Shown here: positions 8,766-18,863 of the stretch, one piece after another
Layout of the letters: each line of letters opens with the position of its first letter
Position numbering within the stretch: position 1 is the stretch's first letter
Assembly (NCBI RefSeq): GCF_000376805.1
Contig: NZ_AQXT01000002.1
Coordinates: 1,612,001 to 1,676,000 of the forward strand
Source: Henriciella marina DSM 19595
Lineage (GTDB): Bacteria; Pseudomonadota; Alphaproteobacteria; Caulobacterales; Hyphomonadaceae
DNA: 64,000 nt
Direction of reading: 5' to 3'
Program-made: the position numbers and the translations under genes
The notes under the pieces: generated by a model
The model's input: only the letters and a program-made list of their open reading frames with translations
Database searches by the model: none
Told to the model about the DNA's origin: nothing

Positions 8766-9317
8766 CTAACCGGATATGGCCCTGTTCGCCTCAGGCGTGA
8801 CATTGCCGGGTTCGACCACGTCACGCAGGCTCGTCAGAAAATGGGTGACGTTCTTTTCAGCGCCCGCAATATCGAACGACGCCAGTGAGGCCTCCGACCA
8901 GTCTTCAGGCGGGTTCAACAGCTTAAGGATAGCCTGACGCTCTGCCTCTTTCGCCTCGCCGAGCGGGAGTCTCCCTGCCTCGCGCAGCAATACGAGCAGT
9001 TCATGGACCCGGCGCATCCTGCGAAAGGCCTCGCCCATGCGGTCCATCAGCTGTGGCGCGTCTCGTAGATTTTGGCCCGCAAAGAGGTCCTGCACGACGC
9101 GCTGGCCAGCGCCGTGGCAATCAAAGCGCACACAGCCGCTACATCCTCGCGCATCGAGCTTGTCATGGATGTCGCATCGAAAATCAGTGTTCAGATGCCG
9201 ACAAGGTTCACCGCCCGCCTTGTCGAAAGCGAAAGCGTCGGACTTGTCGAAAGGGAGCAGGAAACAGCAGAGCGCCGCGCATTGGCCGCAGTCTGCCTCA
9301 AGCGCGGGAAGGCTCAC
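8766..9317 (-). CDS. Cys-rich putative metal-binding protein coupled to MscS
   Basis: A 183-aa soluble protein with a Cys/His-rich N-terminus: CGQCAALCC near residues 10-18, then C and H in PCRHLNTDFRCDIH, and GCSGCVRFDC near 59-68. The spacing suggests a bound zinc or iron-sulfur centre. The rest is helical. Similar N-terminal segments are found in proteins with pentapeptide repeats, but none are seen here. Its ATG overlaps the stop of the upstream channel gene by 4 bases, so the two are translationally coupled. Function is unknown. Confidence 0.7.
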   Translation of the reverse strand: MSLPALEADCGQCAALCCFLLPFDKSDAFAFDKAGGEPCRHLNTDFRCDIHDKLDARGCSGCVRFDCHGAGQRVVQDLFAGQNLRDAPQLMDRMGEAFRRMRRVHELLVLLREAGRLPLGEAKEAERQAILKLLNPPEDWSEASLASFDIAGAEKNVTHFLTSLRDVVEPGNVTPEANRAISG

Positions 9318-10660
9318 TCGCCTTCTCCGCCATCGCCAGCTTCGGTCCCCTTATCTCCGCCCTCGGCTTCCGAGGCCCGGCCTGACGGTTGCGGGCCCTT
9401 GGTCGATCTGCCCCGCCCCTTTCGGGAGCCTTGAACGCTCTTGCTGCGGTTCTTGGTCGGCATATCCGAGGCGCTATCGTCGCCCTCGTCCTCATCTTCA
9501 TCCTCGCTCGCCGGATTAAAGGTTTCCGGCGCAAAGCCATCGGGCAGCTTCTCGAAATAGAGAGAGCGGCTTGGGAAGGCGAAACCTGCCTCATGCTCTT
9601 CGACCGTCTTCTTGATGAAGAAGGCGAGCTGTTCCTTGATGGCCAGCCACTCGCCCCAGGTCGTCGTCTTGGTGAAGCAGTAGACCATGAGATTGACCGC
9701 CGAGTCGCCAAACTCATCGATATGGACAAAGGTCGACACATCCGAGGCGGCTGCGAAATCGTCGGTCTTCTCGATATAGTCGGAAATGGCGCCGCGAATG
9801 GCGTTCAGCGTCTCGCTATCGGTGCGGTATTCGAGGCCGATCTTCCAGTAGATCCGGCGATGCGTCATGCGCGAGAAGTTGACCAGCGGATTGTCGGCGA
9901 GCTTCGCGTTTGGCACATAGACCGGTGCCTTGTCGAAACGGCGCACCGTCGTGGAGCGGAAACCGACATCCTCAACCGTGCCTTCGACGACCCCGTCCAC
10001 AAACACCCAGTCACCCCTGGCCAGGCGCTGCTCAGCGATGATCGTCATGCCGGCGATGAGGTTTTTGAAGAGATCCTGTGCGCCGAGGGCCACGGCAACT
10101 GACAGCAGGGACAGCGAGGCAAGGAAAGGAATGACGGGGATACCCCAGACATTCAGGATCGCCGCACCGCCAATAAAGACGATAACGCCCTGAAGAATGC
10201 GGGTCACCCAGCCGATAAATGTCTCGCCGAGAACCTGCTGGACACGCCCAGCCAGGAGCAGCAGCGGTTTAATAGCTCTGTAAAGCGCCCAGAAAATCGC
10301 AAAGATGATGACTGACTGGGTCACCGAGATGAAGAAGGTGTCGACGTCTCCTTCCGCGCCCATCGCCTGGGCCGCAAAGAAAATACCTGCCGCAACCGGC
10401 AGCAGGGAGATCGGCGCCTTGAGCGCTTCGACAAGCTTGTCGTCGAATGTGTTTTCGGTTTCGCCAGCGAGCCTGCCAATCGTCGCCACGATCAGCTTGG
10501 CGATCAGTCCGCGCGCAAAGAACGCGACCAGCAGGATAACAATCGCGAGAACGCCCCGGCCTATCGGCTGGCCGAGGAACCCCGTATTCAGAACGGATTC
10601 AACCTGCGCCCAGAATTCCTGAAGAGACTGAACGACGCCGAGTTCCTGTAGCTTTTCCAT
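9314..10660 (-). CDS. Small-conductance mechanosensitive channel family protein (MscS)
   Basis: MscS-type channels open on membrane tension to release solutes. Several N-terminal membrane helices (about 35-55, 80-100, 110-135, 155-200) precede the pore helix and beta domain, with PFLASLSLLSVAVALGAQDL, NLIAGMTIIAEQRLARGD and the interface signature RRFDKAPVYVPNAKLADNPLVN. The 448-aa length exceeds E. coli MscS because of extra membrane helices and a highly charged, probably disordered C-terminal tail with runs of Asp/Glu then Lys/Arg/Gly from about residue 390. It overlaps the following Cys-rich gene. Confidence 0.9.
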   Translation of the reverse strand: MEKLQELGVVQSLQEFWAQVESVLNTGFLGQPIGRGVLAIVILLVAFFARGLIAKLIVATIGRLAGETENTFDDKLVEALKAPISLLPVAAGIFFAAQAMGAEGDVDTFFISVTQSVIIFAIFWALYRAIKPLLLLAGRVQQVLGETFIGWVTRILQGVIVFIGGAAILNVWGIPVIPFLASLSLLSVAVALGAQDLFKNLIAGMTIIAEQRLARGDWVFVDGVVEGTVEDVGFRSTTVRRFDKAPVYVPNAKLADNPLVNFSRMTHRRIYWKIGLEYRTDSETLNAIRGAISDYIEKTDDFAAASDVSTFVHIDEFGDSAVNLMVYCFTKTTTWGEWLAIKEQLAFFIKKTVEEHEAGFAFPSRSLYFEKLPDGFAPETFNPASEDEDEDEGDDSASDMPTKNRSKSVQGSRKGRGRSTKGPQPSGRASEAEGGDKGTEAGDGGEGE

Positions 10661-10714
10661 CTGCGCTTCCCATTCTCGAACGCGCCAGACCGGCCGCGCC
10701 CTGTCTTGTCATAG

Positions 10715-10741
10715 CAAAACGCCCCGCAGGTCGTGCGGGGC
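10715..10741 (-). terminator. dnaK terminator
   Basis: GCCCCGCA (10721-10728) pairs with TGCGGGGC (10734-10741) around a 5-base loop. Reading on the minus strand, the stem is followed by GTTTT. It lies just past the dnaK stop. Confidence 0.88.
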
Positions 10742-10766
10742 GCTTCAGTGTCAGATAAGGGATGGT

Positions 10767-12677
10767 TTAGGCCGACTTGCGGTCGTCGTCCACCTCTTCA
10801 AAGTCGGCATCGACGACATCGTCATCGCTCGACGCCGAGTCAGCCTGGGCATCGGTCTCTGCAGCTTCTTCCTGCTGGCTGGCATAGATCGCCTCACCGA
10901 GCTTCATGGCTGCAGTCATCAGTGCCTGATGCTTGGCCTGGATGTCTTCGAGATTTTCGCCTTCGGCAGCTGTCTTCAGCTCCTCGCAGGCTTTTTCGAT
11001 TTCGGCCTTCACTTCGGTGCCGACCTTGTCGCCATGCTCTGAGAGCTGCTTCTCGGTCTGGTGCACCAGAGCTTCGGCGCCATTCTTGGCTTCGACGAGT
11101 TCGCGGCGCTTCTTGTCGGCGTCGGCGTTGGACTCTGCGTCCTTCATCATCGTGTTGATCTCGTCGTCGGACAGACCGCCATTCGCCTGAATGGTGATCT
11201 TCTGCTCTTTATTGGTCGCCTTGTCCTTGGCCGAGACGTTCACAATGCCGTTGGCGTCGATGTCGAACGTCACCTCGATCTGCGGCACACCGCGCGGGGC
11301 TGACGGGATCCCTTCCAGATTGAACTGGCCGAGGATCTTGTTGTCGGCCGCCATCTCACGCTCACCCTGGAAGACGCGGATCGTCACGGCAGGCTGATTG
11401 TCTTCAGCCGTCGAGAAGGTTTGCGACTTCTTGGTCGGGATGGTCGTGTTGCGGTCGATAAGACGGGTGAACACGCCGCCAAGCGTTTCGATACCGAGCG
11501 AAAGCGGGGTCACGTCGAGAAGGACAACATCCTTCACGTCGCCCTGCAGAACGCCGCCCTGGATCGCTGCACCGATGGCAACAACCTCATCAGGGTTCAC
11601 ACCCTTGTGTGGCTCCTTGCCAAAGAATTCCTTCACCGCAGCCTGAACGGCTGGCATCCGGGTCATGCCGCCAACGAGCACGACTTCGTCGATCTCGGAG
11701 GTCGACTTGCCGGCATCGGCGAGCGCCTTCTTGCAAGGTTCGATCGTGCGCTTGACGAGGTCCTCGACGAGGCTCTCATATTTCGCACGGGTCATCTTGA
11801 TGTTGAGGTGCTTTGGGCCTGACTGGTCGGCCGTGATGAAAGGCAGGTTCACTTCGTACTGCGTTGCAGACGACAGTTCCTTTTTTGCCTTCTCGGCTTC
11901 TTCCTTCAGACGCTGCAGCGCGAGCTTGTCCTTCGAAAGGTCAATGCCCTGATCCTTTTTGAACTCGCTGACGAGGTGATCAACGATGCGAAGATCGAAG
12001 TCCTCACCACCAAGGAAGGTGTCGCCATTGGTCGACAGCACTTCGAAGACACCATCGCCGATTTCAAGCAGCGAGACGTCGAACGTACCACCGCCAAGGT
12101 CATAGACGGCAATCGTCTTGCCTTCGGTCTTGTCGAGGCCATAGGCGAGGGCTGCTGCCGTCGGCTCGTTGATGATGCGCAGCACTTCAAGGCCGGCAAT
12201 TTTGCCAGCATCCTTGGTCGCCTGGCGCTGGGCGTCGTTGAAGTACGCCGGAACGGTAATGACCGCCTGGGTGACTTCCTCGCCAAGATAGTTCTCAGCG
12301 GTTTCCTTCATCTTGGTCAGGATAAAGGCGGAGATTTCCTGCGGCGCGTATTCCTTGTCGCGGCCTTTCACCCAGGCGTCGCCGCCCTTGCCCTTGACGA
12401 TCTCGAAAGGCGAAATCGCCTTGTCCTTCTGCGCGGTCGGGTCGTCGAACTGACGGCCGATCAGGCGCTTGATCGCATAAAAGGTGAAATCAGGGTTGGT
12501 GACGGCCTGACGGCGCGCCGGCATACCAATGAGGCGTTCGCCGCCTTCGGTGAAAGCAACCACGGACGGGGTTGTGCGGGCGCCTTCAGCGTTTTCAATG
12601 ACTTTGGCTTCCTTGCCATCCATGACAGCAACACAGCTGTTCGTGGTGCCAAGGTCGATACCGATAATCTTTCCCAT
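10767..12677 (-). CDS. dnaK: Chaperone DnaK (Hsp70)
   Basis: Hsp70 ATPase chaperone that refolds proteins with DnaJ and GrpE. It starts [21 protein letters not shown], includes the ATPase signatures [15 protein letters not shown] and [14 protein letters not shown], the linker region [16 protein letters not shown] and an acidic Ala/Asp/Glu-rich C-terminus. Length of 636 aa is normal. No dnaJ follows, which departs from the common dnaK-dnaJ arrangement. grpE and hrcA lie about 2 kb away in the same direction. A sigma32-like promoter is visible upstream. Confidence 0.99.
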   Translation of the reverse strand: MGKIIGIDLGTTNSCVAVMDGKEAKVIENAEGARTTPSVVAFTEGGERLIGMPARRQAVTNPDFTFYAIKRLIGRQFDDPTAQKDKAISPFEIVKGKGGDAWVKGRDKEYAPQEISAFILTKMKETAENYLGEEVTQAVITVPAYFNDAQRQATKDAGKIAGLEVLRIINEPTAAALAYGLDKTEGKTIAVYDLGGGTFDVSLLEIGDGVFEVLSTNGDTFLGGEDFDLRIVDHLVSEFKKDQGIDLSKDKLALQRLKEEAEKAKKELSSATQYEVNLPFITADQSGPKHLNIKMTRAKYESLVEDLVKRTIEPCKKALADAGKSTSEIDEVVLVGGMTRMPAVQAAVKEFFGKEPHKGVNPDEVVAIGAAIQGGVLQGDVKDVVLLDVTPLSLGIETLGGVFTRLIDRNTTIPTKKSQTFSTAEDNQPAVTIRVFQGEREMAADNKILGQFNLEGIPSAPRGVPQIEVTFDIDANGIVNVSAKDKATNKEQKITIQANGGLSDDEINTMMKDAESNADADKKRRELVEAKNGAEALVHQTEKQLSEHGDKVGTEVKAEIEKACEELKTAAEGENLEDIQAKHQALMTAAMKLGEAIYASQQEEAAETDAQADSASSDDDVVDADFEEVDDDRKSA

Positions 12678-12804
12678 TTCTACTCTCTCTTCTTTCAGCC
12701 GCCGCCGTCTCTTTTTCTGGCCTGTCGAGGCAGCACCTCGAAACAGCGGCTCTACGGGTTGAGATTTGCACCTGCCGAAATGGCAAGCACGTCCTACCGC
12801 AGCG

Positions 12805-12832
12805 ATATGGGAAGGCCTTTCGCTGGCTCAAG
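12805..12832 (-). promoter_or_regulatory. Sigma32-type heat-shock promoter of dnaK
   Basis: On the minus strand CTTGAG (12832-12827) and TCCCATAT (12812-12805) are separated by 14 bases, close to the sigma32 consensus CTTGAA / CCCCATNT. The element is about 128 bases before the dnaK ATG. No CIRCE inverted repeat was seen here, although hrcA is nearby. Confidence 0.65.
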
Positions 12833-12943
12833 AGGCAGCCGCACATTTGCGTGAGCCCATTTCTCACATTCATAGGCTAAATCAATAGCAATTACGTGAA
12901 CGATTGATTGGAATTCTGGCCCGGCCCGCCTACCTCTTGTGTC

Positions 12944-13201
12944 ATGCTGAGAAGACCCCCACGACTGCCCCGCTCCCTGATCAAGACGATGACGTACAGT
13001 CTGATGCATCTCATCGTTGCCGTGGGTGTCGCCTATGCGCTGACGGGCAATGTGGCCATCGCGCTCGGCATCGGTCTCATAGAGCCCGCGGTGCAGACCA
13101 TTGCCTACACGATCCATGAGAATATGTGGCGCCGCGCTGACCGCAGCGCACAGTCCACCGCCCCTGAAAGCGAAACTTCCATCGTCTGCGAGCCCGCTTA
13201 G
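12944..13201 (+). CDS. DUF2061 small membrane protein
   Basis: An 85-aa protein with the DUF2061 pattern: RSLIKTMTYSLMHLIVAVG, a first hydrophobic helix ending near ALTGN, a second helix (VAIALGIGLIEPAVQTI), then YTIHENMW. DUF2061 proteins are short inner-membrane proteins of unknown function. I chose the ATG at 12944 because it keeps only the family-conserved region; an upstream in-frame start at 12908 adds 12 unrelated residues. Confidence 0.75.
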   Translation: MLRRPPRLPRSLIKTMTYSLMHLIVAVGVAYALTGNVAIALGIGLIEPAVQTIAYTIHENMWRRADRSAQSTAPESETSIVCEPA

Positions 13202-13315
13202 CAGAGCTGAACTCCAATCGGGGTTAGCTGACAAGGGAACTCCAAAGCCTTTGCGTGCTTTCTTCTCATGATAGAGATGATGCGGGGGGTTGAATTCATG
13301 GGAACGGAAGTCTCA

Positions 13316-14308
13316 ATGCGCCAGATCCTGATAGGTCTGACGGGGCTTGGACTGGTCGCGGCCTGCGAACCATCGGCAGGCGAAGAACGCACCGGCGAAC
13401 TGCCAGACAAGGCGGGCCAGAAAACCCTCGCACAGACCGCCGCTAACGCAGCCTCCAATGAAGTATATGGCAAACCGCCCAACGGCACACGCGAAGCCCT
13501 GCCCCAGACCCTGATAGAGGCGTCCCGGTTCACCCTCACACAGCAATGGGAACTGGACGGTTTCACACATCCACAAGGCATCGTTCAAACGGCAGCTGGC
13601 GACTATCTCATCGCCAATTCCAGCGGCGGGAGCGATGAGGCAGGCGCTGATGGCTGGCTGTCGAAAGTTTCCGCTGACGGAGACATGGTTTCCGAGCGCT
13701 TTGCCACTGGAATGACGGCGCCGGGCGGCATGGTGATCGATCGCGGCGTCCTCTATGTGGCCGATGGCAGCGAGATCCACATGGTAGATCCGGGCAACGG
13801 CGTCCTGCTGCGCACGATCTCAGTGCCGGAAGCAGAAGCCCTCACCGATATCGCGGCCCTGAACGCAACGCTTTACGCAATCGATAGCGCCAATGCCACG
13901 CTCTATCAGATCGCTGGCGCTGAGGTTTTCACGTGGTTTCAGGACAAGCATTTTGTAGGCGCACGAACCCTGACGAGCACAGCCGACGCCCTGCTGGTGC
14001 CGAACGCTGACAACGGCCAGATTTATCTCATCGACGAAGCGAGAGCTATCTCAAAAGCTGCTAATGCAGCCAAAGGCATCAATAGTGTTGCCGAGGCGCC
14101 CGGCGGCTATCTGGCGACAGCCGCCCCGGGCAAACTCATTTTCGTTTCACAATCTGCCGAAACTGAAACACTACTAGACACCGGATCGAACGGCATCTTG
14201 CAGAGCCACCTTCATGTGTTCGGAGACACAGTGATTGCGCTGCACCCGCTGCCCGGCGCAGTGACCGCATGGCAGATCGGGCCGCAGAAAGACGTTGAGA
14301 TCGACTGA
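13316..14308 (+). CDS. Lipoprotein with beta-propeller (NHL/SMP-30-like) repeats
   Basis: The start at 13316 gives a lipoprotein signal, MRQILIGLTGLGLVAAC, with Cys17 as the lipid-modified residue. After a low-complexity linker, repeated blades such as GFTHPQGIVQTAAGDYLIA, MTAPGGMVIDRGVLYVADGS and ALTDIAALNATLYAIDSAN indicate a beta-propeller of 6 or so blades, as in NHL or SMP-30 proteins. No catalytic signature is visible, so a binding or scaffolding role in the periplasm is as likely as an enzyme. It converges on grpE with only 12 bases between stops. Confidence 0.75.
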   Translation: MRQILIGLTGLGLVAACEPSAGEERTGELPDKAGQKTLAQTAANAASNEVYGKPPNGTREALPQTLIEASRFTLTQQWELDGFTHPQGIVQTAAGDYLIANSSGGSDEAGADGWLSKVSADGDMVSERFATGMTAPGGMVIDRGVLYVADGSEIHMVDPGNGVLLRTISVPEAEALTDIAALNATLYAIDSANATLYQIAGAEVFTWFQDKHFVGARTLTSTADALLVPNADNGQIYLIDEARAISKAANAAKGINSVAEAPGGYLATAAPGKLIFVSQSAETETLLDTGSNGILQSHLHVFGDTVIALHPLPGAVTAWQIGPQKDVEID

Positions 14309-14320
14309 CCCTGGCGGGGT

Positions 14321-14920
14321 CTAGTTCGTCTGCCCGGCGCTGACCGCAACGATGGCCGCGCGCAGGGTCCGCTCGCCGATCTTCCAGCCGGACTGAAAGG
14401 TCTGCGCGATGGTGCCTGACGGGTGCTCGGACGGTATCTGGCTGACGGCTTCGTGCTTGTTGGGATCGAAAGTTGCGCCCGGCTCTGCATCGACCGCCGT
14501 CACGCCATGCTTGGCGAGCTTTGCGTGCAGTTCCTTCTGCGTCATCTCGATGCCGCCAAGCAGGTTCTGCCCGGCCTCGGTCAGGATCTCGCGTTCTTCA
14601 TTCGGCAACGCTTCGAGCGCGCGCGCAAGATTGTCTGAAACGCTGAGCAGGTCGCCTGCGAATTTCTCAACCGCATAGGTCCGCGCATCGGCGATTTCCT
14701 TTGCAGAGCGCTTGCGCAGATTGTCCATGTCAGCGTGTACGCGCAGAACCTGGTCCTTCAGCCCGGCGACCTCACCCTCGAGCTCGGCAATGCGTGTTTC
14801 AGCATCGGGCTCGCCATTGTCTGCTTTGGCCGCTTCTTCCAGCGCCTCGGACTCTTCAGAGCCAGCATCAAGTGTTTCTGTTTCAACCGCTTCGGGTGGA
14901 CGCTTCTGATCTTCAGTCAT
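14321..14920 (-). CDS. grpE: Nucleotide exchange factor GrpE
   Basis: GrpE releases ADP from DnaK. The start MTEDQKRPPE is followed by an acidic N-terminus, a long coiled coil (about 45-95) with RVHADMDNLRKRSAKEI, and the beta-wing region with GVTAVDAEPGATFDPNKHEAV and the final ERTLRAAIVAVSAG. Length 199 aa is typical. A longer in-frame start at 14992 would overlap hrcA and adds an unlikely sequence. hrcA lies 19 bases upstream in the same direction. Confidence 0.95.
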   Translation of the reverse strand: MTEDQKRPPEAVETETLDAGSEESEALEEAAKADNGEPDAETRIAELEGEVAGLKDQVLRVHADMDNLRKRSAKEIADARTYAVEKFAGDLLSVSDNLARALEALPNEEREILTEAGQNLLGGIEMTQKELHAKLAKHGVTAVDAEPGATFDPNKHEAVSQIPSEHPSGTIAQTFQSGWKIGERTLRAAIVAVSAGQTN

Positions 14921-14939
14921 ATTCGCTTCCGTTTGCTTT

Positions 14940-16016
14940 TCACTTCTGGCGCTCGCCGAGGATCTGACTGACGATACGTGCAGTATAGTCAACCATCGGG
15001 ATCACCCGTGCATAATTCAGCCGGGTTGGACCGATCACGCCGAGCGCGCCAATAACCTGTCTTGAGGCGTTCATATAGGGGGCAACAATCAGGCTTGAAC
15101 CCGACAACGGAAAAAGCCTGTTTTCTGCACCGATAAACAGACGCACGCCCTCAGCCTCCCGGGTGGAGTCCAGAACCTCCAGCAGGCTCTGCTGACGGTC
15201 CAGTATATCGAAGAGCTGGCGGACCTGTTCCATGTCCTCTGCCGCGCGCCCATCCGACAAGAGGTTTGAGCGGCCATGCACGATCAGGGCGCGCTCTTCT
15301 CCCGGTACTTCGCCTGCCCAATCGGCAAGCCCCTGCTCAACCAGCGCACTAGCAGCTGTGTCCAGCTCGGCGCGCCGCTCTTTTATCTCTTCGCGAATGG
15401 CCGCCGATGCCTCGCGCAGCGTGCGCCCCTTCAGCCGAGAGGCGAGATAGTTTCCAGCCTCCATGAGCGTTGTCGACGGCAGGCCAACGGGGATCGACAC
15501 CAGCCGGTTCTCGACCTCACCCAGCTCATCAACCAGAATACAGAGCGCTTCACCAGTCGCGAGCGGTACAAATTCTACATGGCGTACAGGGCGCTCGCGG
15601 GTCGGCGAGGAAACCAGCCCCGCCCCGCCAGCAAGGCCTGACAGCAGCGACGAGGCTTCTTTCAGGACGCCCTGAAGGTCACGTCCGCTCGCCCGCAGGC
15701 GGTCCTCGATCGCGCCGCGGTCATTCTCTACGGGTTCGCCGATCTCCAGGAAACCGTCGACGAAAAGCCGCAAACCGATATGCGTCGGCATACGGCCAGC
15801 TGAAATATGAGGGCTGTCGAGCAAGCCAAGCTCTGTGAGGTCCGACATGACATTGCGGATGGAAGCCGGTGACAGGCCAATCCCGCTTTTTGCCAGCGTC
15901 CGCGAGCCGACAGGTTCGCCGGTCTGGAGATAGGTTTCGACCACTTCCCTGAAAATCGACCGAGAGCGCTCATCGAGGCTCTGAAAAAGGCCGGAGGGTT
16001 TGGGCGTTTCGGTCAT
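14940..16016 (-). CDS. hrcA: Heat-inducible transcription repressor HrcA
   Basis: HrcA represses heat-shock genes through CIRCE operators, usually groESL. The N-terminal winged helix contains SRSIFREVVETYLQTGEPVG and SPASIRNVMSDLTELGLL, then SAGRMPTHIGLRLFVD; a GAF-like domain and the C-terminal IGALGVIGPTRLNYARVIPM follow. Length (358 aa) is normal. The order grpE-hrcA facing rph is widespread in Alphaproteobacteria. I do not see a CIRCE element in this window, so its targets are elsewhere. Confidence 0.97.
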   Translation of the reverse strand: MTETPKPSGLFQSLDERSRSIFREVVETYLQTGEPVGSRTLAKSGIGLSPASIRNVMSDLTELGLLDSPHISAGRMPTHIGLRLFVDGFLEIGEPVENDRGAIEDRLRASGRDLQGVLKEASSLLSGLAGGAGLVSSPTRERPVRHVEFVPLATGEALCILVDELGEVENRLVSIPVGLPSTTLMEAGNYLASRLKGRTLREASAAIREEIKERRAELDTAASALVEQGLADWAGEVPGEERALIVHGRSNLLSDGRAAEDMEQVRQLFDILDRQQSLLEVLDSTREAEGVRLFIGAENRLFPLSGSSLIVAPYMNASRQVIGALGVIGPTRLNYARVIPMVDYTARIVSQILGERQK

Positions 16017-16104
16017 GAGCGCGAATATCCAGATTCTGCAATCGCCAGTTTAATCGGATTTTTTTCTCTTGGACGGGGCGTGCAAATGGGTTTCAGTCTG
16101 TCCC

Positions 16105-17502
16105 ATGTCTAGTGTGCCAGCGAAACTGTCGACTCCACAAGTGATTGCCTACGGCTCGGTCGGTATCCCGTTCGGGGCCGTCGGCCTGCCAATGGCGGTC
16201 TTCATCGCCCCTTTCTATGCCGAACAGATGGGCCTCGGCACGGCCGTGGTGGGGATCATCTTCATGATCCTGCGATTCTGGGACCTGTTCTCAGACCCGG
16301 TCATGGGCTGGCTGGTCGATACCAAGCCGTCCCGCATGGGCAAGATCAAGCACTGGCTGATCGTCGCAGTGCCAATCCTGCTGCCAGCAGTCTGGCTTCT
16401 CTACAACCCGATCGGGCCTCCGGTCTCGCCGCTCTTTCTCGGGATCATTCTGTTCATTTTCTATATCGGCACGACGATGATCACGACGCCGCACCAGGCC
16501 TGGGCCCCGTCGGTCGCACGCTCCTATGACGAACGTTCGCGCCTCTTCATGTGGCGCGAACTGTTCACCATCTCCACCATGCTCGTCATGCTCGCCCTGC
16601 CCTCACTTCTCGAGCGGTTTGGCGGGGTGACCTTTGCCCAGCAGATCTCGATCATGGGCTGGTTCCTGATCATCGCCCTGCCGGTCACGGTCGGCGCTGC
16701 AGTCTGGCTCGTCCCGGATCCGCAGCCGGACCCGAACGCCCCGAAGGCCAGCTTCCATCCGTCGGCCATTCTCGAAGCGCTTCGCCAGCAAACCCTGTGG
16801 CGGCTGCTGGCAACGGAAATCTTCATAGGGATCGCCATTGCCGGCACAGCCGGGACCTTCCTCTTCGCCTCCTTCTGGGGCTTTGGCGTGGATCATGGCG
16901 TCGCCTCCCTCATCCTGATGGCGCATTTCATTGCCGGTTTCGCGGCGATGCCCGTCTGGGTCTGGCTGTCCAAGCGCACCGAGAAATATGTGGCCATGCG
17001 CTATGTCTGCGTGTGGTCGGCCATCACCTATATTGCCTATTTCCCGCTTTCGGTTTTCGGCGGCGGCATTGTCCCGCTTCTGATCGCCGCCATCATTTCC
17101 GGTTTCGGATATGGCTCGCCTTTCATCCTTGTCCGCTCCATGATGGCCGACCTTGTCGAGGCCGAAGAAGCGCGCGGCGGGGCCAACCGGGCGGGGCTTT
17201 TCTTCTCGCTCATGTCGGGCGCCTACAAGACCGGGGCGAGCTTCGCCATCGGAATTCCCTACATCCTTCTCGGCGTCCTCGTCGGCTTCAATCCGGCGGG
17301 CGAGAACTCACCAGAGACCGTGCGCGGCCTCATGGCCGTCTTTGTCGGGGTGCCAGTGGTGTCCTACGCCCTCGCCGCAATCCTGATCTGGAAGTACCCG
17401 ATCACGCGCGCCGTACAGGCAAAGGCAGCAGAAGCCATGAGCGGGGGTGGACAAGCCAATCTCGAGTCGCTTCACCCACCGGTGAAAGATGGAGATTTGT
17501 AA
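16105..17502 (+). CDS. MFS sugar:cation symporter (GPH family)
   Basis: A 12-helix transporter of the glycoside-pentoside-hexuronide:cation symporter type. Family features include [19 protein letters not shown] at the start, [20 protein letters not shown] (the TM2-TM3 loop signature) and [15 protein letters not shown]. The ATG at 16105 removes an N-terminal extension starting at a TTG. Its stop overlaps the rph start (TAATG), so it is translationally coupled to rph and sits between hrcA and rph, which are usually adjacent. The transported sugar cannot be deduced. Confidence 0.85.
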   Translation: MSSVPAKLSTPQVIAYGSVGIPFGAVGLPMAVFIAPFYAEQMGLGTAVVGIIFMILRFWDLFSDPVMGWLVDTKPSRMGKIKHWLIVAVPILLPAVWLLYNPIGPPVSPLFLGIILFIFYIGTTMITTPHQAWAPSVARSYDERSRLFMWRELFTISTMLVMLALPSLLERFGGVTFAQQISIMGWFLIIALPVTVGAAVWLVPDPQPDPNAPKASFHPSAILEALRQQTLWRLLATEIFIGIAIAGTAGTFLFASFWGFGVDHGVASLILMAHFIAGFAAMPVWVWLSKRTEKYVAMRYVCVWSAITYIAYFPLSVFGGGIVPLLIAAIISGFGYGSPFILVRSMMADLVEAEEARGGANRAGLFFSLMSGAYKTGASFAIGIPYILLGVLVGFNPAGENSPETVRGLMAVFVGVPVVSYALAAILIWKYPITRAVQAKAAEAMSGGGQANLESLHPPVKDGDL

Positions 17503-18227
17503 TGACCGACCTCGTACGCCCGTCGGGCCGCACCGCAGACCAGCTGCGCGATATCGTGCTGGAAACCAATGTGACCCGCTACGCTGAGGGCTCGTGCCTC
17601 GCGAAATTCGGCCACACCCACGTGCTTTGCACAGCCTCATGGTCAGACAGCGTGCCGCCATGGCTGCGTGGTCAGGGAAAGGGCTGGGTCACCGGCGAAT
17701 ACGGCATGCTGCCGCGCGCCACACACACCCGTGGCAGCCGCGAAGCCGCCCGCGGCAAGCAGTCCGGCCGCACACAGGAAATCCAACGCCTCATCGGCCG
17801 TAGCTTGCGCTCGGTTGTCGATCTGACAGCGCTCGGCGAAAACCAGCTCACCATCGACTGCGACGTTATCCAGGCCGATGGCGGCACGCGCACAGCGTCC
17901 ATCACCGGCGGCTTTGTCGCCATGGCGCTCGCGCTGAAATACATGCGCGAAGAAGGCGTCATCAAGACCGACCCGATCCAGAAACAGGCGGCGGCCATTT
18001 CGGTCGGGCTCTACAAGGACCACCCGGTTCTCGACCTCGATTACCCCGAGGACTCCGGCGGCGAAGGCGACATGAATGTCGTCATGAGCTCAGACGGCGG
18101 CTTCATCGAGATCCAGGGCACCGGCGAAGAGCGCCCGATGACCCGGCCTGAGGTCGAGGAAATGATGCGGCTGGCGGAAAAAGGCTGCACGGAACTCTTC
18201 GAGGCGCAGAAGAAGGCCATCGGGTAG
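17502..18227 (+). CDS. rph: Ribonuclease PH
   Basis: RNase PH trims tRNA 3' ends by phosphorolysis. Characteristic stretches are [47 protein letters not shown] and [19 protein letters not shown], plus [18 protein letters not shown]. The 241-aa length is standard. It overlaps the MFS gene by one base. In many relatives rph is followed directly by rdgB and hemW; here about 2.5 kb with five other genes separates them. Confidence 0.98.
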   Translation: MTDLVRPSGRTADQLRDIVLETNVTRYAEGSCLAKFGHTHVLCTASWSDSVPPWLRGQGKGWVTGEYGMLPRATHTRGSREAARGKQSGRTQEIQRLIGRSLRSVVDLTALGENQLTIDCDVIQADGGTRTASITGGFVAMALALKYMREEGVIKTDPIQKQAAAISVGLYKDHPVLDLDYPEDSGGEGDMNVVMSSDGGFIEIQGTGEERPMTRPEVEEMMRLAEKGCTELFEAQKKAIG

Positions 18228-18234
18228 CTTCAAG

Positions 18235-18362
18235 ACCCCACCCCAACCCTACCCACTGCGCGGGGAGGGGGCACACGCTGCACCGGCTCAAAAACTCCGC
18301 CCATGCCTGACTTTGGCGATACGCGGTCCCCTCCCCGCTTGCGGGGAGGGATAGGGTGGGGG
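18235..18362. repeat. Inverted intergenic repeat pair between rph and the globin gene
   Basis: CCCCACCCCAACCCTACCC with GCGGGGAGGGGG (18235-18271) is answered by TCCCCTCCCCGC with GGGATAGGGTGGGGG (18327-18362) in inverted orientation. The right copy contains a perfect small hairpin, CCTCCCCGC-TT-GCGGGGAGG (18330-18349). It is probably one of the dispersed intergenic palindromes of this genome and may terminate both converging genes. Confidence 0.75.
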
Positions 18363-18364
18363 CC

Positions 18365-18802
18365 CTAGCCCCGCTCCAGAGTCTCCAGCCCGAACATCGC
18401 CAGCTTCAAACTCTGCGCGATACGCTCGGCGCGGACCATGAAATAATCCACGGTCTCGGCGCCCGGCGCGATATCCTCCAGCGTCAGCCTGAACAGGCCG
18501 AGCCAGTCCGCGAAATCTTCGCGGCGCACGCCCTCAAGCTTCGTATGCGCTGGCACGGGTTTGCCGGAGTAACGCCCGGCATTCAGCGCGACCGAGGCCC
18601 AGAAGTCCTTCAGCTTTGCGAGGTGTTCGGGCCAATCGTCTATTTCACCATTAAAGATAGACCCAAGGCGCGGATGTGTGCGCACACGGCCATAGAAGGT
18701 CTCGACCAGCTCTGAAATAAGGGCGTCATCGATCCCAAGACGGGAAGCGTTTTCTTGGATGGCGAGGCGGCGCTCTTCAGCGGAACGGACTTGATAGGTC
18801 AT
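18365..18802 (-). CDS. Group III truncated haemoglobin
   Basis: A 145-aa globin of the trHb3 class, which binds haem and oxygen or nitric oxide. The sequence has ETFYGRVRTHPRLGSIFN, WPEHLAKLKDFWASVALNAGRYSG, and HTKLEGVRREDFADWLGLF, where the His is the likely proximal haem ligand. The start at 18802 matches the family; an upstream in-frame ATG at 18910 would overlap creA. Its physiological ligand is unknown. Confidence 0.85.
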   Translation of the reverse strand: MTYQVRSAEERRLAIQENASRLGIDDALISELVETFYGRVRTHPRLGSIFNGEIDDWPEHLAKLKDFWASVALNAGRYSGKPVPAHTKLEGVRREDFADWLGLFRLTLEDIAPGAETVDYFMVRAERIAQSLKLAMFGLETLERG

Positions 18803-18863
18803 GCGCGGGGCTTTGCCATAGGCACCTGGCTGGCGCGATACGGGAATGTCCCGATAGCTGCAA

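Noticed and set aside
16551-17501. Long plus-strand extension upstream of rph
   Set aside because: It is rph read back into the MFS transporter gene in another frame. Rph family length requires the start at 17502.
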